Positions 18,613 to 27,707 of a DNA stretch of 64,000 bases are shown in pieces; position 1 is the first letter of the stretch; every line of letters begins with the position of its first letter. Where the stretch lies: NCBI RefSeq assembly GCF_012516475.1, contig NZ_CP051217.1, positions 2,170,001 through 2,234,000 of the forward strand, given 5' to 3'. This DNA comes from Parasphingorhabdus halotolerans (GTDB lineage: Bacteria > Pseudomonadota > Alphaproteobacteria > Sphingomonadales > Sphingomonadaceae). Made by a program: the position numbers and the translations under genes. Under the pieces are notes generated by a model, which was not told the DNA's origin, did not search any database, and worked only from the letters and a program-made list of their open reading frames with translations.

Positions 18613-19712
18613 GCGCGATATTCTGCGTGATATTGGGAGGCGCGGTTTGTGAGAAGATCATCATAAATTTGCCCGGTCTTTGCAGCCACTTGATCCCAGT
18701 TCAGGAACTTTGTCTTGGCAACGCGGTAACGCGCCGGACTTGCCAGGACCCTTGCTATGGCGCTTTCGACACTCTTGCTATTATGGGGATCAAAATAATG
18801 GGTAGCGCCGAGTTCCAGGTCACGATTTTCCGGAATATCGCTGAGCAAAATGGGGCAGTTCCAGCTTATCGCTTCCAACACCGCGTTGGAATGGCCTTCA
18901 TGAACCGAACAATTGATAAAAAGCTTCGCGCCTTCATAGAGTGCAGCGAGTTTTGCGCGCGGAATTTGGCCTGTCATAGTGATTTGATCGCAGAGGAAGG
19001 GCGATATTTGCCGCATATAATTCCTGTCGTCGACACCGCCAGCGATAACCAGTCTAATATTGGATTGCGCGTTTGCAAGATTGGAAAAGGCACGAACAAG
19101 AGAGAGATAGTTTTTTTGCGGAGTGATGCGTCCGACTGTCAGAATATAGGGGCCGTAGAGTTTGTGATCGGACTGTGGCGGTAGCGCCTTGATCTGGTCA
19201 ATCGCGTTAGGGATAAGATGAATGTTCTTGGTAATGCCTTTGGCTTTCAGGCGTTGGACAAGGGCTGGCGTCACAACAATAATCGCATCGGCCCAGCGTA
19301 ATTGCCACTCAGCAAGCAGAAATCCGAAGCGTCCGATGCGCCCCCATTTGGGAATCAGATAGTCAGCGGACCCATAGCGAACGACAATTTTAAACCCCAA
19401 AATTTTGTAGATGCCAAGGAACAGGGCGGAACCCAGCCCCATCAGGTGGACAATATCAGGTCGGAGCCGCGCTGCTAAAAACAATGCGCAAACATAGGAC
19501 AGCAGCTTGTCGGTTTTCAGAAACCGGAGGGCCGGTGTTTGCAACAATTCCACGCCCTTAAAATCGCAGGATTTGACATGATTTCCTGTTCCCACGAGCA
19601 CAACACGCCAACCGTCCGAGACAGCGCGCGGGAATATCTGTTCTGCGCATTTTTCAACACCGCCTTCGACATCTGGAATACCGCGCACGCCTACTACAAA
19701 TATCGTCTTCAT
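18609..19712 (-). CDS. glycosyltransferase family 4 (GT-B)
   Basis: 367 aa. The N-terminus MKTIFVVGVRGIPDVEGGVE is typical of GT4 enzymes acting on EPS (GVRGIP...GGVE). The C-terminal domain has LTVGRITPQKNYLSLVRAFS, LVIAGGVDDRNY and LFINCSVHEGHSNAVLEAIS. The ATG at 19712 is chosen because GAGGAT sits about 8 nt upstream; a TTG at 19724 would place that site inside the gene. It is the first clear gene of the six-gene operon. The promoter probably lies between it and the tRNA-Leu gene. Confidence 0.88.
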   Translation of the reverse strand: MKTIFVVGVRGIPDVEGGVEKCAEQIFPRAVSDGWRVVLVGTGNHVKSCDFKGVELLQTPALRFLKTDKLLSYVCALFLAARLRPDIVHLMGLGSALFLGIYKILGFKIVVRYGSADYLIPKWGRIGRFGFLLAEWQLRWADAIIVVTPALVQRLKAKGITKNIHLIPNAIDQIKALPPQSDHKLYGPYILTVGRITPQKNYLSLVRAFSNLANAQSNIRLVIAGGVDDRNYMRQISPFLCDQITMTGQIPRAKLAALYEGAKLFINCSVHEGHSNAVLEAISWNCPILLSDIPENRDLELGATHYFDPHNSKSVESAIARVLASPARYRVAKTKFLNWDQVAAKTGQIYDDLLTNRASQYHAEYRA

Positions 19713-19720
19713 TTGGATCC

Positions 19721-19918
19721 TCAAAATGTCAAGTTGAGGAGAATCGCTGTTTTGATAAGCGGTAGCTCCGATCCAAAGAGCCTAGTTACAGGGTAGGACA
19801 ATACAATAAGACCGAGCCAAATGGCCCCGACTGTCAATTTATTGGCGTATTGAGAGAACGGACCCCGGCCCGCTTGCATCGCAGGAGTTGTGACGATGAT
19901 CGTGTTGCAATCGATCAT
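19721..19918 (-). CDS. possible small membrane protein, 65 aa
   Basis: Short open frame ending 8 nt before the first GT4 gene, with one convincing hydrophobic helix (LTVGAIWLGLIVLSYPVTRL). The start ATG at 19918 lies 15 nt from the 3' end of tRNA-Leu, so a mature leader would be very short. It could be a real small EPS-associated protein, a remnant of a larger membrane protein, or chance. No family recognised. Confidence 0.25.
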   Translation of the reverse strand: MIDCNTIIVTTPAMQAGRGPFSQYANKLTVGAIWLGLIVLSYPVTRLFGSELPLIKTAILLNLTF

Positions 19919-19932
19919 GGTTTCGACGAATT

Positions 19933-20021
19933 TGGTGCGGTCGAGAAGACTCGAACTTCCACGGGGTATTAACCCCACAGCGACCTCAACGCTGCGCGTC
20001 TACCAATTCCGCCACGACCGC
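19933..20021 (-). tRNA. tRNA-Leu (anticodon GAG)
   Basis: Minus-strand gene with 7-bp acceptor stem GCGGTCG/CGACCGC, encoded CCA end (19933-19935), T-arm with GTTCGAGTC and a long class-II variable arm. The anticodon stem CAGCG/CGCTG encloses the loop TTGAGGT, giving anticodon GAG (Leu, CUC/CUU). It marks the border between the EPS locus and the housekeeping region. Confidence 0.96.
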
Positions 20022-20269
20022 ACTGTCATATCCGATGAGGCCACAAGGCCCATGGTAGGGGCGTGCCATTAGCAAAGCGATAGTATCGCCGCAACTCAAT
20101 TGTGTGTCCCTCCAGGCGGCACCGATATTTACTTCCGGCCGCACAATGTCCCTATCTGTTACAAATTCCAATCGACCATCCGTTTTAGGAGGATATGGAC
20201 CGGAAATTCCCAGCATTAACCTTCTATTTACCTTGTCGAAGCGGTCGATCAGGGCCTTTATCCTGATCC

Positions 20270-20542
20270 ATGAGTACGATGCTTCTCTTTTTGATGTCTC
20301 TATCCGGCACGCCGGATGCCGCCAACCCGGTGCCGCGCGGTTCGGCGCGCGCGCATGTTGAGGTGAGTGCCAGGATTATAAGCGGTGAAGCTGTAAGGGC
20401 TCGGGCTGATGGTGAACTTCGACGTCCCAACATGACATCGTCCGATCGACCATATATGGAGCTACCGATCGCGCAATCCAGAACGAAGGTTGCTAGCGGG
20501 AGTAGCGATGCTGCCGATGAAATGCTGGTTGAATTCTACTGA
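20270..20542 (+). CDS. hypothetical small secreted protein
   Basis: 90 aa beginning MSTMLLFLMSLSGTPDAANP, a short signal-peptide-like N-terminus, followed by ARAHVEVSARIISGEAVRA, a pattern seen in small hypothetical exported proteins of sphingomonads (a repeated V-R-I/V strand). Moderately basic, ends in acidic EMLVEFY. No catalytic motif. It converges on the zinc-ribbon gene with 16 nt between the stops. Reality is likely but not certain; no function assigned. Confidence 0.5.
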   Translation: MSTMLLFLMSLSGTPDAANPVPRGSARAHVEVSARIISGEAVRARADGELRRPNMTSSDRPYMELPIAQSRTKVASGSSDAADEMLVEFY

Positions 20543-20558
20543 ATATGCGCACTATTTG

Positions 20559-21293
20559 TTACTGGTCGGTGCGTTCAGCGTCTGCCCAGCCCACTTCAAG
20601 CTGGCTCGCCGCGCGAGGCACATCCAGTTTGGCTTCGTTAAATTTAACTTTTGCGCCGGGCGCCAATGTTTTGGCGGGCGGCTTCATCTGCCAATTATAG
20701 ACTACCCGCCCGGTAGAATCGCGCAATATGACCAGCATTGCCGGTACCGGTTGCTCTTCGGATGTGGGATTTATGATCGTCCCGCTCGCAGCAAAATATT
20801 CCGTGCCATCCTCAAGCGTCCGCCGGTCCTGTTTGGGACTAAGCTCTATCAGCAATTTGGTTTCGTCAATCGAAGCAAACTGATAATTGGCGAACCAGTT
20901 CGGCGCACCGAAAGCATAGAGCCCTCCGCCTGCAAGCACGATCAGTGCCGCAAATGCGATCGCAGCCATTGTCCAGAGTTTGGCCGGATTGCGACGGGGC
21001 TTAAACGGCGGCTCATGGGCAAAGCTGCTTGTTTCCGAGACAAATGGCGGCGAAGATGCCAGCGGCGGCGCGGTGGGTTTTTCAGGCGTTCTGCTGACTG
21101 GTGAGGTCGGGACGGCAGGCGGACTGCTCGCGCTATCTTCGGGCACCGGTATCGCAGGTTCTGGCGCGTTAACGCTGCCCTCCTGAAACCAGCTATGACG
21201 GCATGACGCGCAGCGTACGGACCGGCCGGTCGGGCCAATCGCGCTGTCGGGAACCAGATAACGGGTCTTGCAGGCCGGGCAATTCAATATCAT
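20559..21293 (-). CDS. zinc-ribbon domain membrane protein (MJ0042-type finger, DUF3426-like)
   Basis: 244 aa. N-terminal zinc ribbon with two CxxC pairs (Cys5/Cys8 and Cys28/Cys31: NCPACKTRYLVPDSAIG ... VRCASCRHSWFQ), a Pro/Ser-rich linker, one transmembrane helix (WTMAAIAFAALIVLAGGGLY) and an extracytoplasmic beta-rich C-terminal domain ending in VGWADAERTDQ. This architecture is common next to ftsEX in alphaproteobacteria. The function is not established; the gene runs divergently from ftsE with a 224-nt gap. Confidence 0.85.
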   Translation of the reverse strand: MILNCPACKTRYLVPDSAIGPTGRSVRCASCRHSWFQEGSVNAPEPAIPVPEDSASSPPAVPTSPVSRTPEKPTAPPLASSPPFVSETSSFAHEPPFKPRRNPAKLWTMAAIAFAALIVLAGGGLYAFGAPNWFANYQFASIDETKLLIELSPKQDRRTLEDGTEYFAASGTIINPTSEEQPVPAMLVILRDSTGRVVYNWQMKPPAKTLAPGAKVKFNEAKLDVPRAASQLEVGWADAERTDQ

Positions 21294-21517
21294 GGTGCCA
21301 GTCTAAACACGCCAAAGCACAAAACTGCAAGCCTGTGGTTAATGCTTTTGAGACAAGTGCTTTTTTTTCCACGTTTTCCAGATTTGGATAATTGCTGACG
21401 AGCATCAAGCGGTTGATTTTTCTGCCTTACAGGCCCTATTGGAGAAACCGGAACGCCGAGTGACGCTATACCCTTTCCGGGGTTGCGCCACTGGCCGCTT
21501 TTTTGGATGACAGACCC

Positions 21518-22228
21518 ATGAATGAAATTGTTCAGTTCGAGAATGTGGGTCTGCGCTATGGTGCCGGAACCGAAACTCTCGCGGACCTGAGTTTTACGCT
21601 CTATCCCGGCAGCTTCTATTTTTTGACTGGCGCGTCCGGTGCCGGGAAAACATCGCTATTGAAACTGCTCTATCTGGCGCAGCGCCCGAGCCGCGGTCTA
21701 ATCCGGCTGTTTGGCGAGGATGCTGTGACCATGCCGCGCGAACGATTGCCCGGTTTCCGGCGGCGGATTGGTGTCGTGTTCCAGGATTTTCGGCTCGTGT
21801 CCCACCTGTCTGCTTTTGATAACATCGCGCTGCCCCTCCGGGTCGCCGGAGTAAAAGAAAAGGATCTGGAAACGCCGGTCGCGGAAATGCTGGAGTGGGT
21901 CGGCCTGGGCGACAGGGCTTCGGCGCGGCCTGCTACGCTTTCTGGCGGAGAGCAGCAGCGCGTCGCGATTGCGCGCGCGGTGATCGGGCGGCCGGAAATA
22001 TTGGTAGCCGACGAGCCGACTGGTAATGTCGATCCGGATATGGCGATAAGATTATTGCAGCTCTTTGAGGCGCTAAACACGCTCGGTACGACTATTGTTG
22101 TGGCGACACACGATATCCATTTGCTCAGTAAAGTGCCTGGCGCACAGATGATGAAGCTGGAGCAAGGCTGTTTGTCTGACCCGACCGGTTCGCTGCGGCA
22201 TCCACCGCTACCCAAAGATCAGTTTTAG
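21518..22228 (+). CDS. ftsE: cell division ATP-binding protein FtsE
   Basis: 236-aa ABC ATPase that works with FtsX to control septal peptidoglycan hydrolases. Walker A GASGAGKTSLLKLLY, Q-loop GVVFQDFRL, signature LSGGEQQRVAIARAV, Walker B ILVADEPTGNVDP and switch His VVATHDIHL are all present. The ATG at 21518 is preferred over an in-frame TTG at 21503, with GGATGA at 21505-21510 as ribosome binding site. Followed 12 nt later by ftsX, then ydcF-like and plsC-like genes with very short gaps, so one operon is likely. Confidence 0.95.
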   Translation: MNEIVQFENVGLRYGAGTETLADLSFTLYPGSFYFLTGASGAGKTSLLKLLYLAQRPSRGLIRLFGEDAVTMPRERLPGFRRRIGVVFQDFRLVSHLSAFDNIALPLRVAGVKEKDLETPVAEMLEWVGLGDRASARPATLSGGEQQRVAIARAVIGRPEILVADEPTGNVDPDMAIRLLQLFEALNTLGTTIVVATHDIHLLSKVPGAQMMKLEQGCLSDPTGSLRHPPLPKDQF

Positions 22229-22240
22229 AGATCGGCGCTG

Positions 22241-23137
22241 ATGCTAGATTTCTTCGTTATTCCCGCCCATGATCGGCGCTTGATACCCGAAGGGCGACTA
22301 TCTGGCCCGATGCCTTGGGTTGTGGCGATCATGATTTTTCTGACGGTGCTGGCGGCGGCGGCCGGACTGGCCTTTTCAGAAGCTGCGCGCAGCGTGACAG
22401 ATGAGCTCTCGAGCAGGGCGACAGTCCAGATCGTCGAGGCGAATCCGGATAGCAGAACACAACAGACCAACGACGCGGCAGCCGGGTTAAGAGGGCTGGA
22501 TTTTGTCAGCGAAGTACGGGTGCTGCCACAGTCAGAAATTGAAGCGCTGATCGAGCCCTGGCTTGGAACAGAGGGACTGGCCGGTGAAATTCCTATCCCT
22601 GCACTGATTGACCTGAAGCTGGACCGGCCAGTGAATGAAAAAGAGCTGCAAGCGTTGCGCAATGCCGTCAAGCCGCTAGCTCGCAGTGCAAGGGTGGAGC
22701 CCAGCAGCGGATTTATTTCGCCGGTTATTTCGTTAGTCCGATCGCTACAGTGGATAGCGGCCGGATTGGTTGCATTGCTTGCGCTGGCCACTGGCGCTGC
22801 AACTATTATCGCCGCCCGTGCCGCGCTCAACACCCACCGCGAAACTATTTCGGTCATTCACCTGCTCGGCGCTACCGACCGTCAGATTAGCCGGCTTTTT
22901 CAGCGGCGGATCGCGCTTGATGCGTTGCTTGGCGGCCTATTGGGGTTGCTTGGCGGTGGATTAATTGTCTGGCTCGTGAGCATGCAAGTCTCGGCCCTGG
23001 GTTCCGGGTTGATCCAGTCCTTGGGGCTGTCGTGGATCAGTTGGTTGATTATCGCCGCCATTCCGATAATGGGGATGCTCATCGCCATGTTCTCCGCCCG
23101 AATGACAATCATGGGCGCGCTAAGGAAAATACTGTAG
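22241..23137 (+). CDS. ftsX: cell division protein FtsX
   Basis: 298-aa permease partner of FtsE. It has one N-terminal transmembrane helix (VVAIMIFLTVLAAAAGLAF), a periplasmic domain of about 110 residues, and three C-terminal helices (LQWIAAGLVALLALATGAAT; LGGLLGLLGGGLIVWLVS; ISWLIIAAIPIMGMLIAMF), the FtsX topology. The conserved cytoplasmic turn ETISVIHLLGATDRQISRLF is present. Adjacent to ftsE, which makes the assignment firm. Confidence 0.93.
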   Translation: MLDFFVIPAHDRRLIPEGRLSGPMPWVVAIMIFLTVLAAAAGLAFSEAARSVTDELSSRATVQIVEANPDSRTQQTNDAAAGLRGLDFVSEVRVLPQSEIEALIEPWLGTEGLAGEIPIPALIDLKLDRPVNEKELQALRNAVKPLARSARVEPSSGFISPVISLVRSLQWIAAGLVALLALATGAATIIAARAALNTHRETISVIHLLGATDRQISRLFQRRIALDALLGGLLGLLGGGLIVWLVSMQVSALGSGLIQSLGLSWISWLIIAAIPIMGMLIAMFSARMTIMGALRKIL

Positions 23138-23146
23138 TCCCTTCTG

Positions 23147-23680
23147 ATGATATTACGATCGCTCAGCCTTATTCTGCTTCTATGGATCATCGGCTTTGCC
23201 TGGTTCGCGGTCGATCTGCCGCGCCAGGCCGACGAAGATGTACGTACCGATTCCGTTGTCGTGTTAACCGGTGGCTCGAAGCGCATTGATCGCGCCCTTA
23301 CGATATTGGAAAGTGACAAGGCCAAGCGACTGCTGGTTTCGGGCGTTGATCGCAATGTCAAACCGGGAGAATTGGCCGCTGAATATGACAGACCCGTAAA
23401 ATTGTTCGACTGCTGCATAGATTTGGGCTTTCAGGCGGTCGATACACGCTCGAATGCTTTGGAAACGGCGCGGTGGGCTGCGCGCCGGGAAGACAAGTCC
23501 GTCCGTTTGGTCACTTCTGACTGGCATATGCGCCGCGCGCAACTGGAACTCGAACGCGCCATGCCTCCAGAGATAACAATCGTATCCGATGCCGTGCAAA
23601 CCGCGCCGTCTTTGGGCACTTTGTTCAAGGAATATAATAAATTTCTGATGCGCCGCCTTGCGGCATTGGCGGGCGTCTAG
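23147..23680 (+). CDS. YdcF/SanA/ElyC family protein (DUF218)
   Basis: 177 aa. An N-terminal membrane anchor (LSLILLLWIIGFAWFAV) precedes a DUF218 domain with VVVLTGGSKRIDRAL, the SNALETARWA segment and LVTSDWHMRRAQLE. In this family the D-x-H...R elements line a putative active site; ElyC and SanA of E. coli influence envelope integrity. Sits 9 nt after ftsX and directly before plsC (stop and start adjacent), consistent with an envelope role. Confidence 0.88.
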   Translation: MILRSLSLILLLWIIGFAWFAVDLPRQADEDVRTDSVVVLTGGSKRIDRALTILESDKAKRLLVSGVDRNVKPGELAAEYDRPVKLFDCCIDLGFQAVDTRSNALETARWAARREDKSVRLVTSDWHMRRAQLELERAMPPEITIVSDAVQTAPSLGTLFKEYNKFLMRRLAALAGV

Positions 23681-24370
23681 ATGCTGGCATTCATCCGTTC
23701 CCTCATCTTCATGCCGATTTTCTATGGCGGTTCTACGCCGATCATCATCGCATCGTTCATCGCGACGGTGATAAAACAGGATAATATCCTGTACATGGCG
23801 AAATTGTGGAGCCGCTATCATTATTTTTGCGCGCGCTATATTCTGGGCATCAGCGCCGAAATCAAAGGTGAAATCCGTAACGAACCTTTGCTCTATGTGT
23901 TCAAACACGAAAGCATGTTCGAAACGATTGACCTGTTGCGGATTTTTGACAAACCGGTGGTGATTGCCAAGAAGGAATTGCTGGTCATCCCGCTATGGGG
24001 TTGGATTGCGACCAAGCACGGCCTGCTGGGTATCGATCGCGACGGCGGCGGCGCAGCGATGCGGCAGATTATAAAACAGGGAAAAAAGGCGATTGCCGAA
24101 GGCCGCCCGATTGTAATTTTCGCAGAAGGTAGTCGCGCCAGGCATGGCGAAAAGCCAGAGTTACAAACTGGTTTTGCAGGCATTTACAAGCTGCTAGGAT
24201 TGCCATTGGTGCCAGTCGCGATCAACAGTGGAATTGTGTCCCCGCGGGATACATTTGTGCAAAAAAGTGGCGTGATTACCTACTCGGTACAGCCGGAGAT
24301 TGAACCGGGGCTGGACCGCGATGATATCCGGGATCGGGTGCATGCTGCGATTAATATATTGAACGATTAA
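23681..24370 (+). CDS. plsC: 1-acyl-sn-glycerol-3-phosphate acyltransferase (PlsC-like)
   Basis: 229-aa membrane-associated acyltransferase for phosphatidic acid synthesis. A hydrophobic N-terminus is followed by the catalytic block FKHESMFETIDLLRI, which has H(x)4E instead of the usual H(x)4D; this variant is known in alphaproteobacterial PlsC-like enzymes. Further blocks are GLLGIDRDGG, IVIFAEGSRARHGE (F-x-E-G-x-R) and LPLVPVAINSG. It directly follows the ydcF-like gene without a gap. Convergent with tyrA. Confidence 0.87.
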   Translation: MLAFIRSLIFMPIFYGGSTPIIIASFIATVIKQDNILYMAKLWSRYHYFCARYILGISAEIKGEIRNEPLLYVFKHESMFETIDLLRIFDKPVVIAKKELLVIPLWGWIATKHGLLGIDRDGGGAAMRQIIKQGKKAIAEGRPIVIFAEGSRARHGEKPELQTGFAGIYKLLGLPLVPVAINSGIVSPRDTFVQKSGVITYSVQPEIEPGLDRDDIRDRVHAAINILND

Positions 24371-24450
24371 CGTGTAATTTTCTTTCAAAGTTCACAAACT
24401 TCACAGCATATTGGCGCAGAACAGCGCAACTGCCTTTCGATGTGGAAAAG

Positions 24451-25359
24451 CTATTCGTGACTCCGCCCAAAATCCGGCGCGGCGTCGTCCTGGCCTTCTT
24501 CGATAATCCGGCGCCGGATCGCCCGCGTCTTGGTGAAGAGATCAAATAACTCATCGCCCTTATCCCAGCGGATCGCTCGTTGCAGCGCAGTCAAATCTTC
24601 GGAAAATCGCTGAAGCATCTCCAGTACCGCATCCTTGTTGGACATAAACACATCTCGCCACATGGTCGGGTCGGAAGCCGCGATTCGGGTAAAATCGCGA
24701 AAACCGCCGGCGGAGTACTTGATCACTTCGCTGCGCGTCACGTCTTCCAGATCGGAAGCCGTGCCGACGATGGTATAAGCGATAAGATGCGGGAGGTGGC
24801 TGGTGACTGCCAAAACCAGATCATGGTGCTTGGCATCCATAATCTCGATATTCGCGCCCATTTTTTCCCAGAAGGCTTTAACCTGCTCGACATCACCTTC
24901 CAGCGCATCATCGGGCGGAGTGAGGATACACCAGCGGTCATGAAACAGGGTCGCGAAGCCGGCATCTGGCCCGCTATGTTCAGTGCCTGCCACTGGATGC
25001 GCGGGAATGATGCGGGCCGAGGGCAGTGTTTTTGACAACACTTCCATCACGCTACCCTTGGACGAGCCGACGTCGCTAACAATGGCATCTGCGGGCAGAT
25101 CGTCGGCAATTTCAGCTGCTATGGCCGCCATGGCACCAACCGGAACGCACAGCATGACAAGATCTGCATCTGTTACCGCGGCGCCCGCGCTATCGCTGAC
25201 ATCATCACAGAAACCAAGCTCAATCACCCGCGCCCGAACGGTGGGGTCGGCATCAAAGCCGGTAATCCGCGCTCCGGCCATGGATGCGCGGACGCTATGC
25301 GCAATCGACGACCCGATCAGCCCGAGACCGATGATCGCAATATTGGAAAACGGCAGCAT
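24451..25359 (-). CDS. tyrA: prephenate/arogenate (cyclohexadienyl) dehydrogenase
   Basis: 302-aa NAD(P)-dependent dehydrogenase of tyrosine synthesis. NAD-binding motif IIGLGLIGSSIAHSV at the N-terminus, catalytic-region motifs VSDVGSSKGSVMEVL, IPAHPVAGTEHSGPD (conserved H-P-x-x-G) and VTSHLPHLIAYTIV. No ACT or chorismate mutase domain, so it is the monofunctional type. Its ATG shares one base with the hisC stop (TGATG), an arrangement common in alphaproteobacteria where hisC2/tyrA form an aromatic amino-acid unit. Substrate choice between prephenate and arogenate cannot be read. Confidence 0.92.
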   Translation of the reverse strand: MLPFSNIAIIGLGLIGSSIAHSVRASMAGARITGFDADPTVRARVIELGFCDDVSDSAGAAVTDADLVMLCVPVGAMAAIAAEIADDLPADAIVSDVGSSKGSVMEVLSKTLPSARIIPAHPVAGTEHSGPDAGFATLFHDRWCILTPPDDALEGDVEQVKAFWEKMGANIEIMDAKHHDLVLAVTSHLPHLIAYTIVGTASDLEDVTRSEVIKYSAGGFRDFTRIAASDPTMWRDVFMSNKDAVLEMLQRFSEDLTALQRAIRWDKGDELFDLFTKTRAIRRRIIEEGQDDAAPDFGRSHE

Positions 25360-26471
25360 CAGCCCGCTTCTTCCAGAATTTCACGTAGAGCCTTGGCAAC
25401 GCCGCGGGTTTCATCCTCTGTGCCAATGGTGATGCGCAGGCCGTTGACCAGCCCTTGGCCGGGCAGCCAGCGCACAGCATAGCCCTTGTCCATCAGCGCG
25501 GCATTGGCATGTTCGGCAGTCACCTTGCCGTCAAACAGCACCAGCAGGAAATTGGTGTGGCTGGGAATGACACGCAGGCCGTGATTGCCCAGTGCGGTCA
25601 TTTCGTCGCTCAGCCACTGCCGCCATTTTTGGTTATGTTCGCGGCTGGAGGCGACAAAATCGTCAGCGGCGAGCGCCGCCAGAGCTGCCTCTTGCCCTGC
25701 TGTGGTCACGTTAAACGGCAAACGGATGCGGTTCATCGCGCCGATAATATCAGCATGGCCATAGCCCCAGCCGATTCGTTCTGCGGCAAGGCCGTGAATC
25801 TTGGAAAATGTCCGTGTCACCAGAACATTATTCGCCGATTTTGCAAATTCGAGCGCACCATCATCTTCATCTGCCTCGAGATATTCGGCATAGGCACCAT
25901 CAAGCACCAGCAGAATATAGCCCGGCAGAGCGTCATGCAGTCGCGCGATCTCTTCGCGGGGCGTCAAAGTACCGGTGGGATTATTGGGATTTGCGATAAA
26001 AATCACCCGCGTCTTGTCGTTGACCTTGGCGAGTATTGCATCGACATCAGTGCCGTAGTCATTATCTTCCGAAATCACCGGCGTGCCGCCATAGCGCCGC
26101 GCGGCAATATCATAGACCGCGAAGCCATATCGGACATAGATAATCTCGTCTCCGGGGCCGCTAAAGGCATTGGCAGCGAGGTGCAGCACGTCATCTGAGC
26201 CTGTGCCGCAGATAATCCGCTCCGGATCAAGATTAAATTTTGCCGCAATGGCTTCGCGCAATTTGGTCGAACCGGGATCAGGATAGCGATCTACCGAACC
26301 AGAGGCTGCGTTCAGCGCCGCGCCTGCTGCAGGGCTGCATCCCAACGGGTTTTCATTAGCGGAGAGCTTGATTAGTTTCTGGCCGCCGTCACCGCTCGAT
26401 TTGCCGGGGACATAGGGCGCAATGCCCATGATCCAATCTTTGGGCTGCGGTGCTGTTTTTTCCTGTGCCAT
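25359..26471 (-). CDS. hisC: histidinol-phosphate/aromatic aminotransferase HisC
   Basis: 370-aa PLP-dependent class I/II aminotransferase. [14 protein letters not shown] (substrate side), [16 protein letters not shown], and the PLP lysine in [18 protein letters not shown] are clear. Coupling to tyrA (1-nt overlap) suggests it also transaminates prephenate or aromatic 2-oxo acids. The ATG at 26471 (MAQEKTAPQ) is preferred over a TTG at 26483. Divergent from metX; the gap of about 115 nt should contain both promoters. Confidence 0.92.
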   Translation of the reverse strand: MAQEKTAPQPKDWIMGIAPYVPGKSSGDGGQKLIKLSANENPLGCSPAAGAALNAASGSVDRYPDPGSTKLREAIAAKFNLDPERIICGTGSDDVLHLAANAFSGPGDEIIYVRYGFAVYDIAARRYGGTPVISEDNDYGTDVDAILAKVNDKTRVIFIANPNNPTGTLTPREEIARLHDALPGYILLVLDGAYAEYLEADEDDGALEFAKSANNVLVTRTFSKIHGLAAERIGWGYGHADIIGAMNRIRLPFNVTTAGQEAALAALAADDFVASSREHNQKWRQWLSDEMTALGNHGLRVIPSHTNFLLVLFDGKVTAEHANAALMDKGYAVRWLPGQGLVNGLRITIGTEDETRGVAKALREILEEAG

Positions 26472-26586
26472 GAAACTGCTCAATCATTCTCGTATGAAGT
26501 TATGACGCCGGACTATACGCTCGTCCCTTACAGTCAACCGCAATATTGTTTGACCGTCGGCCCATCCGCCCTTAGCCCCTGTTTTT

Positions 26587-27707
26587 ATGAGTGAAGATAC
26601 GCGTTTTGGTCTGGATAATTCCGTCCGTCTGTTGGGCCCGCTGCCGCTGGATAGTGGCGGCGCTTTGACGCCCGTCGAAATCGCTTATGAGACTTATGGC
26701 ACGCTGAACGCAGACGCGAGCAACGCGATCCTGATCTGTCACGCGCTGACGATGGATCAATATGTCGCTTCCAAACATCCGATAACCGGAAAAGGTGGCT
26801 GGTGGACGGACATGGTTGGTCCTGGCAAGCCAGTGGATCTGGATCGTTATTTTGTCATTTGCGCTAATGTGATTGGTAGCTGTCTGGGCAGCTCTGGTCC
26901 TGCGACCGTCAATCCGGCGACCGAGCAACCTTGGGGCATGGATTTTCCGGTGCTGACCATCGCCGATATGGTGCGGGCGCAGGCATTACTGTTGGATTAT
27001 ATGGGGATAGAACGACTGCATGCCGTCATCGGCGGATCAATGGGGGCATGCAGGCGGTGAGCTGGGCAGCGCTTTATCCGGATCGTGTCAAGTCAGCAGT
27101 AATCATCGCCTCTGCCGCTCGCCACAGCGCCCAGAATATAGCCTTTCACGAAGTCGGCCGCCAAGCAATCATGGCCGACCCGCGTTGGCGCGGCGGGGCT
27201 TATTATGCCGACGATGATCCGCCTGCGTCTGGGTTGGCAGTGGCGCGGATGGCGGCGCATATCACCTATTTATCCGAAGAAGGCTTGACCGAAAAATTCG
27301 GGCGGCGTCTGCAAGACCGTGACGCCAAGACATTTGGGTTTGATGCTGATTTCCAAGTGGAAAGCTATTTGCGGCATCAGGGGATTAGCTTCGTCGACCG
27401 ATTTGATGCGAACAGCTATCTCTATATCACTCGCGCGATGGATTATTTTGATCTGGCCGAAGCTCATGGCGGCGTGCTCGCCAATGCGTTTAAAGGATCG
27501 AAAACGCGCTTCTGCCTGATTAGCTTTGATACTGACTGGCTCTACCCAACCGCTGAATCGCGCACGATTGTCCACGCCCTGAACGCAGCGGGCGCGGCGG
27601 CTAGTTTTGTCGAGCTATCCAGTCCGTTCGGCCATGATAGTTTCTTGCTGAAAAATCCGGAAATGAACCGGATCGTCGATGGCTTCCTGAAGGCGGGTGA
27701 AGTGTGA
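26587..27707 (+). pseudogene. metX: homoserine O-acetyltransferase MetX, frame broken at a G run
   Basis: Alpha/beta-hydrolase that activates homoserine for methionine synthesis. The first frame (26587-27060) covers the N-terminal half up to the nucleophile elbow GGSMG; the rest ([18 protein letters not shown] helix, [12 protein letters not shown] with the acid Asp, [14 protein letters not shown] with the His) is in the next frame and ends at 27707. The break is at the run of five G at 27042-27046: a sixth G gives [12 protein letters not shown] and an intact 373-aa enzyme, the usual length. Catalytic Ser, Asp and His would all be present. As metW follows with a 1-nt overlap, a sequencing error is the likelier explanation than real loss. 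Confidence 0.9.

Noticed and set aside
26472..26586. SAM riboswitch upstream of metX
   Set aside because: SAM-II elements are common at this place in alphaproteobacteria, but the 115-nt gap does not show the conserved SAM-II pseudoknot sequence.
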